The notes under the pieces are model-generated. The model did not search any database. It was not told the DNA's origin and was given only the letters and a program-made list of their open reading frames with translations. 21,500 bases of DNA from RH-chloro-G1 sp003670575 (GTDB taxonomy: Bacteria; Chloroflexota; Dehalococcoidia; UBA2979): assembly GCA_947499615.1 (NCBI GenBank), contig CANMOP010000027.1:1-21500 (forward strand), written 5' to 3'. Below, one piece after another: positions 1-7,959 of this stretch (positions within the stretch are counted from its first letter, which is position 1; each line of letters opens with the position of its first letter). The position numbers and the translations under genes were made by a program.

Positions 1-132
1 CGCTCAGAGCAGGCTCGCACGCAGGCGCTGACACGCTGGCTGCACCAGTACAATCATCACCGCAGTCACTCGGCCATCGGAGGGCTCCCGCCCATCACCC
101 GTGTTACCAATGTCCCTGCGCAGTACACTTAG
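1..132 (+). mobile_element. 3' end of an IS481-family transposase gene
   Basis: Frame 1 is open from the window edge to a TAG at 130-132 and encodes 43 residues. It carries the signature of the C-terminal part of the DDE integrase core of IS481/IS3-type transposases: a W-L-H-x-Y-N-x-H-R-x-H-S core followed by G-G-x-P-P-I-x-R. The rest of the gene and the left end of the element lie outside the window. The right terminus of the element probably falls near the stop codon, because the complement there reads TGTACTGCGCAGG and IS481 ends commonly begin TGT. That terminus is an inference, since no second inverted repeat is visible. Directly downstream is the broken 3' end of a minus-strand gene, consistent with insertion there. 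It could be an intact IS copy or a remnant. Confidence 0.8.
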
Positions 133-864
133 CTACCACCTGCTTGTAGGCAGCCGTGGCCTCGTCGATCTTGCCGGCCAGGTGCGCCTGCAATGCGGTG
201 TCCAGCAGCGCAGCCAGGCCGTACCCTCGGCCGTCGCGCATGACCACGTAACAGGCGGCGAGCGCGGGCGGCAGCAACACCATGCCCCAGAGCTGTGTGT
301 AGAGGCCGTAGCCGCTCCAGATGTAACTCGTCAGATCGAGGCCGTACAGCCCGTTAGTCGCAATCAGTCCAGAAACCAGAGCGCCGAATCCTGCTTCCGT
401 TCGATCGAAACGAGACTTGCGCATCGCCCAGTACATCGAGAGCGGGAACACGCACAGCAGCAGGTAGTTCGTCCATCGGAAGACCAGCACCATTCCCACG
501 CCGCTGACTAGGTGGACGATCGCCGGGATCAGGTAGGGGAGGTGCTGGTAGTAGTGAAAGATCGGGAAGCCCATGCGGTCGCGCGCTGCCATGCATCGGT
601 CGGGTCCTGGCCGGCCCGGAACGCATCGACGGTCCGCTGCAGATTGAGCAGGTGGAACACGTGGTCGTTGAGGTTCGGGGAGTCGATCGCGAGGCTTGGT
701 AAGAGCGCGACGATGTTGAACAGCAGCGTGCCGATGAGCAGGAGCGGGCCCAGCAGCCCGGAGGCACCCTGGGACGCCGTCAGCCGCATCCACAGGCGCG
801 TGAGCACGCGCTGGACGCGACCGCGCTCCGGCTGCGCAACGTCTGACGTCAGGGGAGAGTTCAC
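104..864 (-). pseudogene. Frameshifted, 3'-truncated multi-pass membrane protein (PTPS-related type)
   Basis: Two overlapping minus-strand frames together make one recognisable protein. The first begins at GTG 864, sharing a GTGA overlap with the gtrA stop. It gives an N-terminal hydrophobic helix and then a stretch ending RAGQDPTDAWQRATAW. The second frame continues with GFPIFHYYQHLPYL, several membrane helices and LYTQLWGMVLLPPAL. One added base in the CCC run at 570-572 would join the frames, so a one-base deletion (or a consensus error) is likely. The aromatic FHYYQHLP motif with many helices resembles the bacterial '6-pyruvoyl-tetrahydropterin synthase-related' membrane family, which looks like GT-C-type envelope glycosylation proteins. 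The family usually has 500 or more residues; only about 220 remain. The last 35 codons look like a TPR unit and run into the IS end, suggesting a deletion junction near 210. Confidence 0.65.
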
Positions 865-1322
865 TCGCGCGAGGCTCCATCGCCCGAAGCGCGGAACGTC
901 CAACGGTCGTTGATCAAGAAGTTGATCGCACTGGCCGCGAGGATCCCGAGCGCCGCCGCCGGCAGATGCGGGATCACCAGTTGGGCGAGGGCGAACACGG
1001 TCATGTTCAGCACGAAGGTGGTGGCGATGGTGGCGTGGAAGGTGAGCCAGCGTCGGGCCAGCGTGCCCCGGGGGGACGCGCCGGTGTCACGATCGCGCCA
1101 GGTGAACGTCTGGCTGAGCGCGAAGTTCAACTGCGCTGACAGCAGGAAGGCGATGACGTTGGCACCGATCGCGTGCGCGTAGGGCAGGAGCACGGCCAGT
1201 AGCGCGAGTTGGACGACGGCGCACACGCCGCCCGTGGCGAGGAAGCGCATGCCACGAATCTCGGCAATACGTCGCGCGACACCAATGGGTACGAGATTCG
1301 CGGGCCGTAGTGGTTCGACCAT
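861..1322 (-). CDS. GtrA-like membrane protein
   Basis: A 153-residue protein with four predicted membrane helices. It has the GtrA-family pattern: a R-F-L-A-T-G-G-V-C-A opening, N-x-I-A-F-L-L-S-x-Q-L-N-F near the second helix, a short basic loop with F-T-W-R, and a C-terminal A-I-N-F-L-I-N-D-R-W-T-F. GtrA proteins are thought to help flip or handle polyprenyl-linked sugars for cell-surface polysaccharide or teichoic-acid glycosylation. They usually sit beside membrane glycosyltransferases. Here the next gene is the broken membrane protein, whose GTG start overlaps this stop by four bases, so the two formed a coupled pair. Length is normal for the family (about 130-160). The start is ATG 1322, the first Met before the conserved part, with a weak purine stretch upstream. 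Confidence 0.85.
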   Translation of the reverse strand: MVEPLRPANLVPIGVARRIAEIRGMRFLATGGVCAVVQLALLAVLLPYAHAIGANVIAFLLSAQLNFALSQTFTWRDRDTGASPRGTLARRWLTFHATIATTFVLNMTVFALAQLVIPHLPAAALGILAASAINFLINDRWTFRASGDGASRE

Positions 1323-1447
1323 TCGGGTGGCCCCAACCTCAAACTCACGGCAGCGCCATCACTCGCCGAGTATGGCCGCCATTCAGCGGCTTGTAGGAAC
1401 GTCTGACGCAACCCGCAGCCCATCCTCATGGCCGCGGTCGCTTCGAT

Positions 1448-1484
1448 TGAAACCTTGGCGATTGCTACAATCGCCAAGGTTTCA
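1448..1484. terminator. Perfect 17-bp inverted repeat (candidate terminator)
   Basis: TGAAACCTTGGCGATTG at 1448-1464 is exactly complementary to 1468-1484, with a CTA loop. It lies about 70 bases after the stop of the minus-strand small membrane gene and about 125 bases before gtrA on the same strand. A bidirectional factor-independent terminator is the simplest reading. No run of T follows on either strand, so an RNA-processing site or small mobile palindrome remains possible. Confidence 0.5.
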
Positions 1485-1555
1485 CCACACTAGGGGAACC
1501 ACTGAGAACGTCCGTGCGCGTTCGCTGCGGCGCGAAACGCGCCGCGCGGATGGGC

Positions 1556-1861
1556 TCATCCCTCGCCGCCGCTCCGCCGCCCTCGAGGGGTGCGACGCTG
1601 GCGGCGGCGTTGCGCGTGCTCCGGGCGCTCGGAGGACGGCGTCAGCACCAGTGGCGCGGCGCGTTCCGGCGGCTTGGGCGCCCATCGCGAGCTCACCCGG
1701 CGGGCGACCACCAGGCTCCAGAAGGAGACGGAGGCCACTAATGGCAGCATCAGCGCGGTGGTGACCCAGTCGCCTTGCGTTGTGAACAGCGTCAGCAAGG
1801 CCACCATGCCGGTGGTGATTGCGGTCAGGATCAGGACTTCACGCTCGGCGAACTGTCTCAC
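1556..1861 (-). CDS. Small two-helix membrane protein, function unknown
   Basis: An open frame of 101 residues from GTG 1861. It opens with VRQFAEREVLILTA, then has one hydrophobic helix (about residues 11-30) and a second (about 34-53) ending in a basic R-R-V. A Pro-, Arg- and Gly-rich cytoplasmic-type tail without visible motifs follows. The frame is open further upstream to a GTG at 1927, but that extension looks non-coding, and a purine-rich GACGAGGG precedes 1861. I do not recognise a family. The helix composition and the positive residues after helix 2 argue that it is translated. It is transcribed divergently from menF, and the perfect stem-loop at 1448-1484 lies just past its end. The tail is compositionally extreme and might be partly spurious. 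Confidence 0.5.
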   Translation of the reverse strand: MRQFAEREVLILTAITTGMVALLTLFTTQGDWVTTALMLPLVASVSFWSLVVARRVSSRWAPKPPERAAPLVLTPSSERPEHAQRRRQRRTPRGRRSGGEG

Positions 1862-2079
1862 AGACGACCCTCGTCCCCACCACGTAGGCGAATCGCCTCC
1901 TATACTAAGTCCGTCCGCACTAGGCACCTACCGTTCCGTCAGCAGGGCAGCAGCAGAATGTGCCCGGATCCCACGGCAGGCAAGGCACGCATGATTCCCG
2001 CCCGAACGCAGTACGGACAGACGTTGTTCACGGCTCTGCACGTGGCTCGCTCCCGAGTCCGGCACATCGGCGGCTGCTC
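1862..2079. promoter_or_regulatory. Divergent intergenic region upstream of menF
   Basis: This 218-base region separates the minus-strand small membrane gene from menF. A TATACT hexamer (1901-1906) matches five of six bases of a -10 box for the menF direction, but no good -35 stands 16-18 bases before it. The GGCGATTCGCC-type palindrome next to it (about 1888-1898) may be an operator. An in-frame ATG at 1960 exists, but the residues from there to 2080 look non-coding, so this part is probably leader. Confidence 0.3.
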
Positions 2080-3441
2080 ATGGTAGCTACCGATATCGAG
2101 GCACGGATCGCCGCCTCCCGGGCTGCCTCCGGCGCCGAGCGCTTCGTCGGCGTTCACCTCCCGGCCGAGTTCGATCTCACAGCGCTGGTGGACGATCCCG
2201 ATCTCAACGGCGTCGTCGCGTCCTACGAGCGACCCTCGAGCGAGTTCTCGCTCGTCGCGGTCGGCGAGGCTGCACGCGTGGAGCTGCCGGCGGGCGCATC
2301 CCCCGAGGCACTGCGCGATGGCGCGCAGCGGCTGCTGGCCGGTGAGCAATCGGCGGAGTCCGCGCTGTTGCGCCCTCGACTGCTCGGCGGTTTTGCGTTC
2401 GATGGCGGACGGACGCCGGGCGCGCCGTGGGCCGGCTTTGCCGCCGGGGCGCTGGTGCTGCCTCGTCTGCTCTTCGTGCGGGATCGTGGGGTGAGTGGCG
2501 TCGTCGTCGCCCCGGGTGTCGACCCAGGCGAAGTGAAGGCACTGGTCAGTCGTGTCATCTCGGCGGCACGTGCTCGTCTCAGCGCGCCGCCCGTTCCGCA
2601 GTTGCCGCGCGTGCTGCGCGTGTTACGTGACTTTGATCGCGCCCGTTGGCTCACCTCGGTCAGTTCCGTTGCGGCCTCCATTCGCGCGGGCCTGTTCGAG
2701 AAGGTGGTGCTGGCTGCGATGCGGGAGTTCGAGGCCGATGCGCCGATCGGCGTGGGTGCCGCGATGGCGCGGCTGCGGCGCGAGTACCCGCACTGTCATC
2801 TGTTCTCTATGCGCGCGGCCGGCGCCACGTTCCTGGGTGCGAGCCCGGAGCTGCTGGTGAGCCTGCGCGATGGGGTGGTTCGGGCGCTGGGGCTCGCCGG
2901 GTCCGCTCGGCGCGACGCCGAGCCGGACGTCGACGCGCAGCTCGGTCAGGCGCTGCTCGAGAGCACGAAGGATCGCGTCGAGCACGAAACCGTGGTGCGG
3001 GCGCTGCGCGGCGGGCTGACGCCCGTCACCGCGGAGCTGAACGTGCCTTCGACCCCCACGCTGCTTCAACTGCGCAACATCCAGCACCTGTCGACCGAGA
3101 TCACCGGGAAGGTAGCGGCCGGTGTCGACGTGTTCGACCTGGTGCAGCGGCTGCATCCGACACCCGCGGTCTGCGGCTGGCCGACTGCGGCGGCACGCGC
3201 GGAGATCGGGCAGCAGGAAGCGTTCGACCGCGGTTGGTACGCCGGCCCGATTGGCTGGGTAGACGCGAACGGCGACGGTGAATTCGCGGTGGGGCTGCGC
3301 TCCGCGCTGGTACGGGAGCAGCACGCGTGGTTGTTCGCGGGCGCCGGTATCATGGGCGACTCAGTGCCGGAGAGTGAGCTCGCCGAGATCGAGATGAAGT
3401 TCACGCCGCTGGTCGGCGCGCTGACCGGTGGCGAGTCGTAA
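2080..3441 (+). CDS. menF: Isochorismate synthase (menaquinone entry enzyme)
   Basis: It converts chorismate to isochorismate, the first committed step of menaquinone synthesis. The 453-residue product has the C-terminal chorismate-binding fold. FEKVVLA at about 207-212 carries the Lys (K208) that acts as general base in MenF. GASPELL at 254-260 carries Glu257, and DRVEH at 298-302, LRNIQHL at 331-337, LHPTPAV at 359-365 and DRGWYAGPIGW at 383-393 follow. AGAGIMGDS at 420-428 and ESELAEIEMK at 431-440 close the active site. The residues after the lysine (LAAMREF) depart from the usual LARR. The start at ATG 2080 is chosen because the in-frame stretch from 1960 to 2080 looks random; the Shine-Dalgarno is weak. 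It is the first gene of the men cluster, 57 bases before menD. Salicylate- or siderophore-type isochorismate synthases are less likely given the neighbours. Confidence 0.93.
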   Translation: MVATDIEARIAASRAASGAERFVGVHLPAEFDLTALVDDPDLNGVVASYERPSSEFSLVAVGEAARVELPAGASPEALRDGAQRLLAGEQSAESALLRPRLLGGFAFDGGRTPGAPWAGFAAGALVLPRLLFVRDRGVSGVVVAPGVDPGEVKALVSRVISAARARLSAPPVPQLPRVLRVLRDFDRARWLTSVSSVAASIRAGLFEKVVLAAMREFEADAPIGVGAAMARLRREYPHCHLFSMRAAGATFLGASPELLVSLRDGVVRALGLAGSARRDAEPDVDAQLGQALLESTKDRVEHETVVRALRGGLTPVTAELNVPSTPTLLQLRNIQHLSTEITGKVAAGVDVFDLVQRLHPTPAVCGWPTAAARAEIGQQEAFDRGWYAGPIGWVDANGDGEFAVGLRSALVREQHAWLFAGAGIMGDSVPESELAEIEMKFTPLVGALTGGES

Positions 3442-3498
3442 GGCCAGACGGTTCCCTTCGCCAGTCACCAGATCCCGACTCCGGGCCCAGAGGTGCAG

Positions 3499-5307
3499 AT
3501 GTCTCCATCGTCCACCGCGTACGCCGAGCAGATGGTGCGCACGTTCATCACGCAGTTGCGCGCGAGCGGGGTGCAGCACGTGGTGATCGCGCCCGGTTCG
3601 CGCTCGACACCGCTGACGTACGCGTTCGCGCGCGACGCATCGTTCACGCCGTGGCTGCATCTGGACGAGCGTTCTGCGGGCTACTTCGCGCTCGGCCTCG
3701 CGCGGCAGTTGCGCGCGCCGGTCGCGTTGGTGTGCACCTCCGGCACCGCCGCTGCGAACTTTGCGCCCGCGGTCGCGGAGGCGTGGTTGTCGCGCCTCCC
3801 GCTGGTGCTGTTGACCGCCGATCGTCCGCCGGAGCTGCGTGGCATCGGCGCGAACCAGACCATCGAGCAGGTCGGGATGTACGGCGCGCATGTGAAGTTG
3901 GCGACCGAGTTGCCGATCGCCGACGGCACCGAGAGCCTGCTGCGCCAGGTGCGGTCGACCGCGGCCCGTATGGTCGCACTCGCCATCGAGGCGCCGGCCG
4001 GCCCGGTGCACATCAACGTCCCGTTCCGTGAGCCGCTGTTGGATCCCAGCGTCACGCTGCCGGCGCTGCCTGCCGTTGAGACAATCGTCGTGCAGGCCAC
4101 TGTCGCCGGCCTGCCATCCGTCGAGGCGATGGAGCGCATCGCCGCGGAGTGCCTGGGCCGACGCGGGCTGATCATCTGCGGCCCAGAGTCCTACGGGCTG
4201 CCCGCGCCGGCGATCACGGCGTTGGCCGCGGTGCTCGGGTGGCCGGTGCTGCCCGACCCGCTGTCCGGGCTGCGCAGCGGAGTCGGCTCCCTCGATCACA
4301 TCGTTGCGACGTATGACCCGCTGCTGCGGAGCGCGCGCTTCGTCGCGGAAGTGGATCCGGAGCTGGTGCTGCGCTTCGGCGGAACCATGGCGTCCAGCCC
4401 GTTGCAGCAATTCCTGGCGTTTCGCCGCCCTCGGCAGATCGTGGTGGATGCGCCCGGTGGCTGGCGCGATGCCGACGCCGAGGCGTCGATCGTCGTGCAC
4501 GCCGACACCGCAGCATTCTGCGACTCGCTGTCGCGGATTGTGTCCGCCCGTCGGGGAGCGACGGGCCACGAGGACGGCAGTTGGCTGGCCACGTGGATGG
4601 ACGCCGACCGTACCGCACGCGAGGCGATTCGCCTGGCGCTGGAGGCGATCGACGAGCCCTTCGAGGGGCGTGTCTCGGTGGAGCTTGCTGACGCGTTGCC
4701 CGACGGCGCAACACTGGTCATCGGCAACTCCATGGCGATTCGCGACGCCGAGGCGTTCTATCCGGCACGCATGCAGCAGGTGCGATTGGTGGGTACGCGC
4801 GGCGCCTCCGGTATCGATGGCGTGGTGTCGACGGCGGCCGGGGCAGCGGCGGCTGCGGACGGCCCGGTTGCGCTGGTGATCGGCGACCTCTCCTTTTTCC
4901 ATGACCTGAATGGGCTCTGGGCCGTGCAGCGGCATCAGTTGTCGCTGACCGTGTTGCTGGTGAACAACGATGGCGGCGGCATCTTCCACTTCCTCTCGCA
5001 GGCCGAATCGGCGAAGGATGAGTTCGAGGAATGGTGGGGCACGCCGCACGGCCTGGAGTTTCGCCACGCGGTGGAGATGTACGGCGGGACATACGAACGA
5101 TTGAGCGGTGCAACCGGCTGGGCGCCTCGCGTCGCCGAGGCGTTACAGCGGCCGGGGCTCACAGTGCTGGAGCTGCGCACTGACCGCGTGCGCAACGTCC
5201 CGCTGCATCGCGAGGTCTGGGCACGCGTGGACGCCGCACTGCGCGCCACGCTCGGCGAGGTGCCGGACGGCGCCTCGATGCCGGCCGCCGGGGGGCTGCA
5301 TCCATGA
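3499..5307 (+). CDS. menD: 2-succinyl-5-enolpyruvyl-6-hydroxy-3-cyclohexene-1-carboxylate synthase
   Basis: A thiamin-diphosphate enzyme that joins 2-oxoglutarate (with loss of CO2) to isochorismate, giving SEPHCHC. The 602 residues are close to the usual MenD length. N-terminal features are IAPGSRSTPL at about 30-39 and HLDERSAGYFALG at about 54-66; the Glu in DERS activates the ThDP aminopyrimidine. CTSGTAAANFAPA and LTADRPPELRG follow. The C-terminal ThDP/metal motif is GDLSFFHDLNGL followed by NNDGGGIF (about 460-495). ATG 3499 is preferred over the in-frame GTG at 3493 because that GTG lies inside AGAGGTG, the likely ribosome-binding site five bases upstream. Its last codon overlaps the menH start (ATGA), so menH translation is probably coupled. 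Soluble, cytoplasmic. Confidence 0.96.
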   Translation: MSPSSTAYAEQMVRTFITQLRASGVQHVVIAPGSRSTPLTYAFARDASFTPWLHLDERSAGYFALGLARQLRAPVALVCTSGTAAANFAPAVAEAWLSRLPLVLLTADRPPELRGIGANQTIEQVGMYGAHVKLATELPIADGTESLLRQVRSTAARMVALAIEAPAGPVHINVPFREPLLDPSVTLPALPAVETIVVQATVAGLPSVEAMERIAAECLGRRGLIICGPESYGLPAPAITALAAVLGWPVLPDPLSGLRSGVGSLDHIVATYDPLLRSARFVAEVDPELVLRFGGTMASSPLQQFLAFRRPRQIVVDAPGGWRDADAEASIVVHADTAAFCDSLSRIVSARRGATGHEDGSWLATWMDADRTAREAIRLALEAIDEPFEGRVSVELADALPDGATLVIGNSMAIRDAEAFYPARMQQVRLVGTRGASGIDGVVSTAAGAAAAADGPVALVIGDLSFFHDLNGLWAVQRHQLSLTVLLVNNDGGGIFHFLSQAESAKDEFEEWWGTPHGLEFRHAVEMYGGTYERLSGATGWAPRVAEALQRPGLTVLELRTDRVRNVPLHREVWARVDAALRATLGEVPDGASMPAAGGLHP

Positions 5308-6134
5308 CTCGTGTCGACCTGGGGCCGCTGTCGTTGAATGTCGAGATTGCGGGCAACGGCCCGCCGGTCGTGCTGCTCCACGGCTTCACTGGCTCGGCGG
5401 CGGGGTGGGGCGTCGTGATCGATGCGCTCTCGCCCGAATACACCACAGTGGCGATCGACATCGTCGGTCACGGCCGGTCGGACAGTCCGCCCACCGCGGA
5501 GTCCTACGAGATGTGCCGCGCCGTCGATGACCTGGTCGCGGTGGTGGCGAAGGCTGGGCACCAGCGCGCGACCTGGCTGGGTTACTCCATGGGCGGGCGC
5601 ACTGCGCTGCAAGTGGCGTCGTTCCGGCCGGAGGCGGTGAACGCGCTCATCCTCGAGGGGGCGAGCCCCGGTCTGCCGACGGTAGACGAGCGCCTCGCTC
5701 GCATCGCCGCCGACGAGGTGCTGGCGCAGCGCCTGGAGCGCGAGGGCGTGGAGCCCTTCGTCGACTTCTGGCAGTCGATCTCGTTGTTCGCCTCGCAGGC
5801 CTCGTTGCCGAAGGCGGTCTGGGATCGTCAGCGCGCCGGTCGACTGCGGAACTCGGCGCTGGGTCTGGCGAACTCGCTACGTGGCATGGGAACCGGTGCG
5901 CAGGCCGCGCTGCATGATCGGCTGACGGGGATCACCGTGCCGGCACTGTTGCTTGCGGGCGAATTGGACATAAAGTACACCGACGCAGCTCGGGAGATGG
6001 CGCTCGCGCTCCCGGACGCTACGATGCACGTGATCGAGGATGCTGGACACGCCGCCCACCTCGAGCAGCCGGAGCGGTTCAACACGCTGGTGTTGGACTT
6101 CCTGCGGCGAGCGGCGCAGCGTTCCGAGTGGTAA
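5304..6134 (+). CDS. menH: SHCHC synthase (alpha/beta hydrolase)
   Basis: It eliminates pyruvate from SEPHCHC to give 2-succinyl-6-hydroxy-2,4-cyclohexadiene-1-carboxylate. The 276-residue alpha/beta-hydrolase has LLHGFTG at 24-30 (oxyanion hole), GYSMGGR at 93-99 with nucleophile Ser95, Asp222 in GELDIKY, and His249 in DAGHAAH. A complete Ser-Asp-His triad is therefore visible. FTGS and GHGRSD (55-60) match MenH rather than generic esterases. The start ATG overlaps the menD stop by four bases. Without the men context it might be called only an alpha/beta hydrolase, but its place between menD and menB supports MenH. No signal peptide is seen. Confidence 0.92.
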   Translation: MTRVDLGPLSLNVEIAGNGPPVVLLHGFTGSAAGWGVVIDALSPEYTTVAIDIVGHGRSDSPPTAESYEMCRAVDDLVAVVAKAGHQRATWLGYSMGGRTALQVASFRPEAVNALILEGASPGLPTVDERLARIAADEVLAQRLEREGVEPFVDFWQSISLFASQASLPKAVWDRQRAGRLRNSALGLANSLRGMGTGAQAALHDRLTGITVPALLLAGELDIKYTDAAREMALALPDATMHVIEDAGHAAHLEQPERFNTLVLDFLRRAAQRSEW

Positions 6135-6183
6135 CCGTCGGCGTGCGTGCGTGAGTGACGTGGGCGCGTAGCGGTGCCGACTT

Positions 6184-6192
6184 GAGGGGGGA
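6184..6192 (+). promoter_or_regulatory. Strong ribosome-binding site for menB
   Basis: GAGGGGGGA lies eight bases before the menB ATG. menB is the only gene in the distal half of the men cluster that is not start-stop coupled to its predecessor: 66 bases separate it from menH. This site explains how it begins translation independently. Confidence 0.65.
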
Positions 6193-6200
6193 ACAGACAG

Positions 6201-7016
6201 ATGACCGAGTGGCAGTCAGCAGGCCAGTACACCGACATCCTGTACGACAAGACCGACGGGATCGCGAAGATCACGATCAACCGGCCGGAGGTGCATAACG
6301 CCTTTCGCCCGCTGACGTTGGACGAGATGCAGGCCGCCTTCGAGGACGCACACCGCGATCCTGCGGTCGGCGTCGTGCTGCTCACCGGCGCGGGTGGTCG
6401 CGCGTTCTGCTCCGGCGGCGACCAGCGCATTCGAGGCGACGGCGGGTACGTGGGTAACGACGGCGTGGCGCGGCTGAACGTGCTGCCGCTGCAGCGCTAC
6501 ATTCGCACCATGCCGAAGCCGGTGATCGCGCTGGTTGCGGGCTATGCCATCGGCGGCGGGCACGTGCTGCACGTCGTCTGCGATCTCACCATCGCCGCGG
6601 ACAACGCGCGCTTCGGGCAGACTGGGCCACGCGTCGGCTCGTTCGATGCGGGCTTCGGCTCCGGGCAGCTGGCTCGCATCGTCGGCCACAAGAAGGCCCG
6701 CGAGATCTGGTACCTCTGCCGCCAGTACAACGCCCAGGAGGCGTTGGACATGGGCCTGGTTAACACCGTTGTACCCCTCGACCGGCTGGAGGATGAGGGC
6801 GTGCAGTGGGCGAACGAGATCCTGGGGCACAGCCCGATCGCGATTCGCATGCTGAAGAACGGATTCGTCGCGGACACGGACGGCCTCGCTGGCATCCAGC
6901 AGCTCGCCGGCGACGCCACGATGCTGTTCTACATGACGGACGAGGGCAAAGAGGGACGCAACGCGTTCATCGAGAAGCGGAAGCCTGACTTCAGCCGGTT
7001 CCCGCGCCTTCCTTGA
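6201..7016 (+). CDS. menB: 1,4-dihydroxy-2-naphthoyl-CoA synthase
   Basis: A crotonase-fold enzyme that closes the second ring of OSB-CoA to give DHNA-CoA. The 271 residues match MenB throughout. NRPEVHNAF (27-35) and FCSGGDQ (69-75) are followed by AGYAIGGGHVLHVVCDLTIA (113-132) with the oxyanion-hole glycines. GQTGPRVGSFDAGFG (139-153) has Asp149. IWYLCRQYNAQEALDMGLVN and MTDEGKEGRNAF close the protein. The glycine in QTGP (Gly142) is the residue of bicarbonate-dependent (type I) MenB; other members have Asp there. This enzyme probably uses bound bicarbonate as its base, which is an inference from family knowledge. Its stop overlaps the menA start (TTGA). Its substrate requires a MenE, which is not in this window. 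Confidence 0.96.
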   Translation: MTEWQSAGQYTDILYDKTDGIAKITINRPEVHNAFRPLTLDEMQAAFEDAHRDPAVGVVLLTGAGGRAFCSGGDQRIRGDGGYVGNDGVARLNVLPLQRYIRTMPKPVIALVAGYAIGGGHVLHVVCDLTIAADNARFGQTGPRVGSFDAGFGSGQLARIVGHKKAREIWYLCRQYNAQEALDMGLVNTVVPLDRLEDEGVQWANEILGHSPIAIRMLKNGFVADTDGLAGIQQLAGDATMLFYMTDEGKEGRNAFIEKRKPDFSRFPRLP

Positions 7017-7936
7017 ATCAGCAGCGCGGTCCGGTCCGCCACGATCCGGTCAAGACGTGGTTGCTGGCGATCCGCATCCCCACGCTCACCGCGGCGGTGG
7101 CACCGGTGGCGGTGGGCTCTGCGGTGGCGCTGAGCGACGGGCGATTCGCGCCGTTGCCGGCGCTGGCCGCCCTGATCGGGGCGCTGGCGATCCAGGCGGG
7201 TGCGAACCTGGCGAACGACCTCTCGGACTTCCGTCGAGGCGCGGACACCGATCAGCGCCTCGGGCCGCTGCGGGTCACCCAGCAGGGGATGCTCACGGAG
7301 CGCGCCGTGACGATGGGCGTCACGGTCTCGTTCCTCATCGCGACGTTGGCGGGACTGTACCTGACCGCCGTTGCCGGCTGGCCGGTGGTGGCGATGGGCG
7401 TCGCCTCGATGGTTGCGGCGCTCGCGTACACGGGCGGGCCGTGGCCGTTTGGCTATCGCGCGCTCGGCGAGTTGTTCACGTTCATCTTCTTCGGCGTGAT
7501 CGCCGTCGTCGGCACCTACTACGTGCAGGCGCACGAGGTGTCGCGTGGTGTGTTGGCCGCCTCGCTGCCCGTGGGGATGACCGTGACCGCGATCCTGGTG
7601 GTCAACAACGTGCGCGACATTGAGACCGATCGCGCGGCCGGGAAGCGGACGCTGGCGGTTGTGCTGGGGCGGACCGGCGGGCGGGTGCTGTTCGTCGCGC
7701 TGCTGGTGGCCGCGTACCTCGCTGCGGCGGCCATGTGGGTCTTCGGGGAGTACCCGGCGTGGACGCTGCTGCCATTCCTGAGCGCGCCGCTGGCCGTGCA
7801 GCCCGCGGAGGCTGTGCTGTCCCGAGTGGACGGGCCCTCGCTCAACCGCGCACTGCGCGCGACCGCACGCCTGCACCTGGTGTTCGCGCTCCTGTTCTCC
7901 TGCGGGCTGACCATCGGGCTGCTCACCGCAGCATGA
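7013..7936 (+). CDS. menA: 1,4-dihydroxy-2-naphthoate prenyltransferase
   Basis: A membrane UbiA-family enzyme that attaches a polyprenyl chain to 1,4-dihydroxy-2-naphthoate, giving demethylmenaquinone. The 307 residues contain about eight to nine hydrophobic helices. Both prenyl-diphosphate/Mg2+ motifs are present: NDLSDFRRGAD at 68-78 (N-D-x-x-D-x-x-x-G-x-D) and NNVRDIETDRAAGKRTL at 198-214. GPLRVTQQGML (84-94) is typical of MenA. The start is TTG 7013, which overlaps the menB stop as TTGA. The first Met downstream would remove the conserved helix 1, so the rare start is preferred. Its stop overlaps an ATG that opens an 8-codon minicistron leading to menC. Confidence 0.94.
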   Translation: MNQQRGPVRHDPVKTWLLAIRIPTLTAAVAPVAVGSAVALSDGRFAPLPALAALIGALAIQAGANLANDLSDFRRGADTDQRLGPLRVTQQGMLTERAVTMGVTVSFLIATLAGLYLTAVAGWPVVAMGVASMVAALAYTGGPWPFGYRALGELFTFIFFGVIAVVGTYYVQAHEVSRGVLAASLPVGMTVTAILVVNNVRDIETDRAAGKRTLAVVLGRTGGRVLFVALLVAAYLAAAAMWVFGEYPAWTLLPFLSAPLAVQPAEAVLSRVDGPSLNRALRATARLHLVFALLFSCGLTIGLLTAA

Positions 7937-7959
7937 CCGCCGAAGCCACCGCCGCATGA
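7933..7959 (+). other. 8-codon minicistron bridging menA and menC
   Basis: ATG at 7933-7935 overlaps the menA stop (ATGA). It opens the frame MTAEATAA, whose TGA (7957-7959) overlaps the menC start, again as ATGA. The 19-base gap between menA and menC is thus bridged by two perfect stop-start overlaps. The likely role is to hand ribosomes from menA to menC (translational coupling) rather than to make a functional peptide. Chance cannot be excluded, since ATGA overlaps are frequent in this genome. Confidence 0.4.

Noticed and set aside
1300..1322. GGTTCGACC, a tRNA T-loop-like sequence
   Set aside because: No matching acceptor stem, anticodon arm or D-loop surrounds it, and it lies inside the gtrA start. 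No tRNA or rRNA gene was found in the window.
1960..2079. Forty-residue N-terminal extension of MenF
   Set aside because: Composition is unlike the rest of the protein and it starts far before the family's usual N-terminus.
3361..5067. Long antisense frame of 568 codons opposite menF/menD
   Set aside because: It is rich in Arg, His and Gln, has no motifs, and exists because high third-position GC on the coding strand removes stops from the complement. menD on the other strand is certain.
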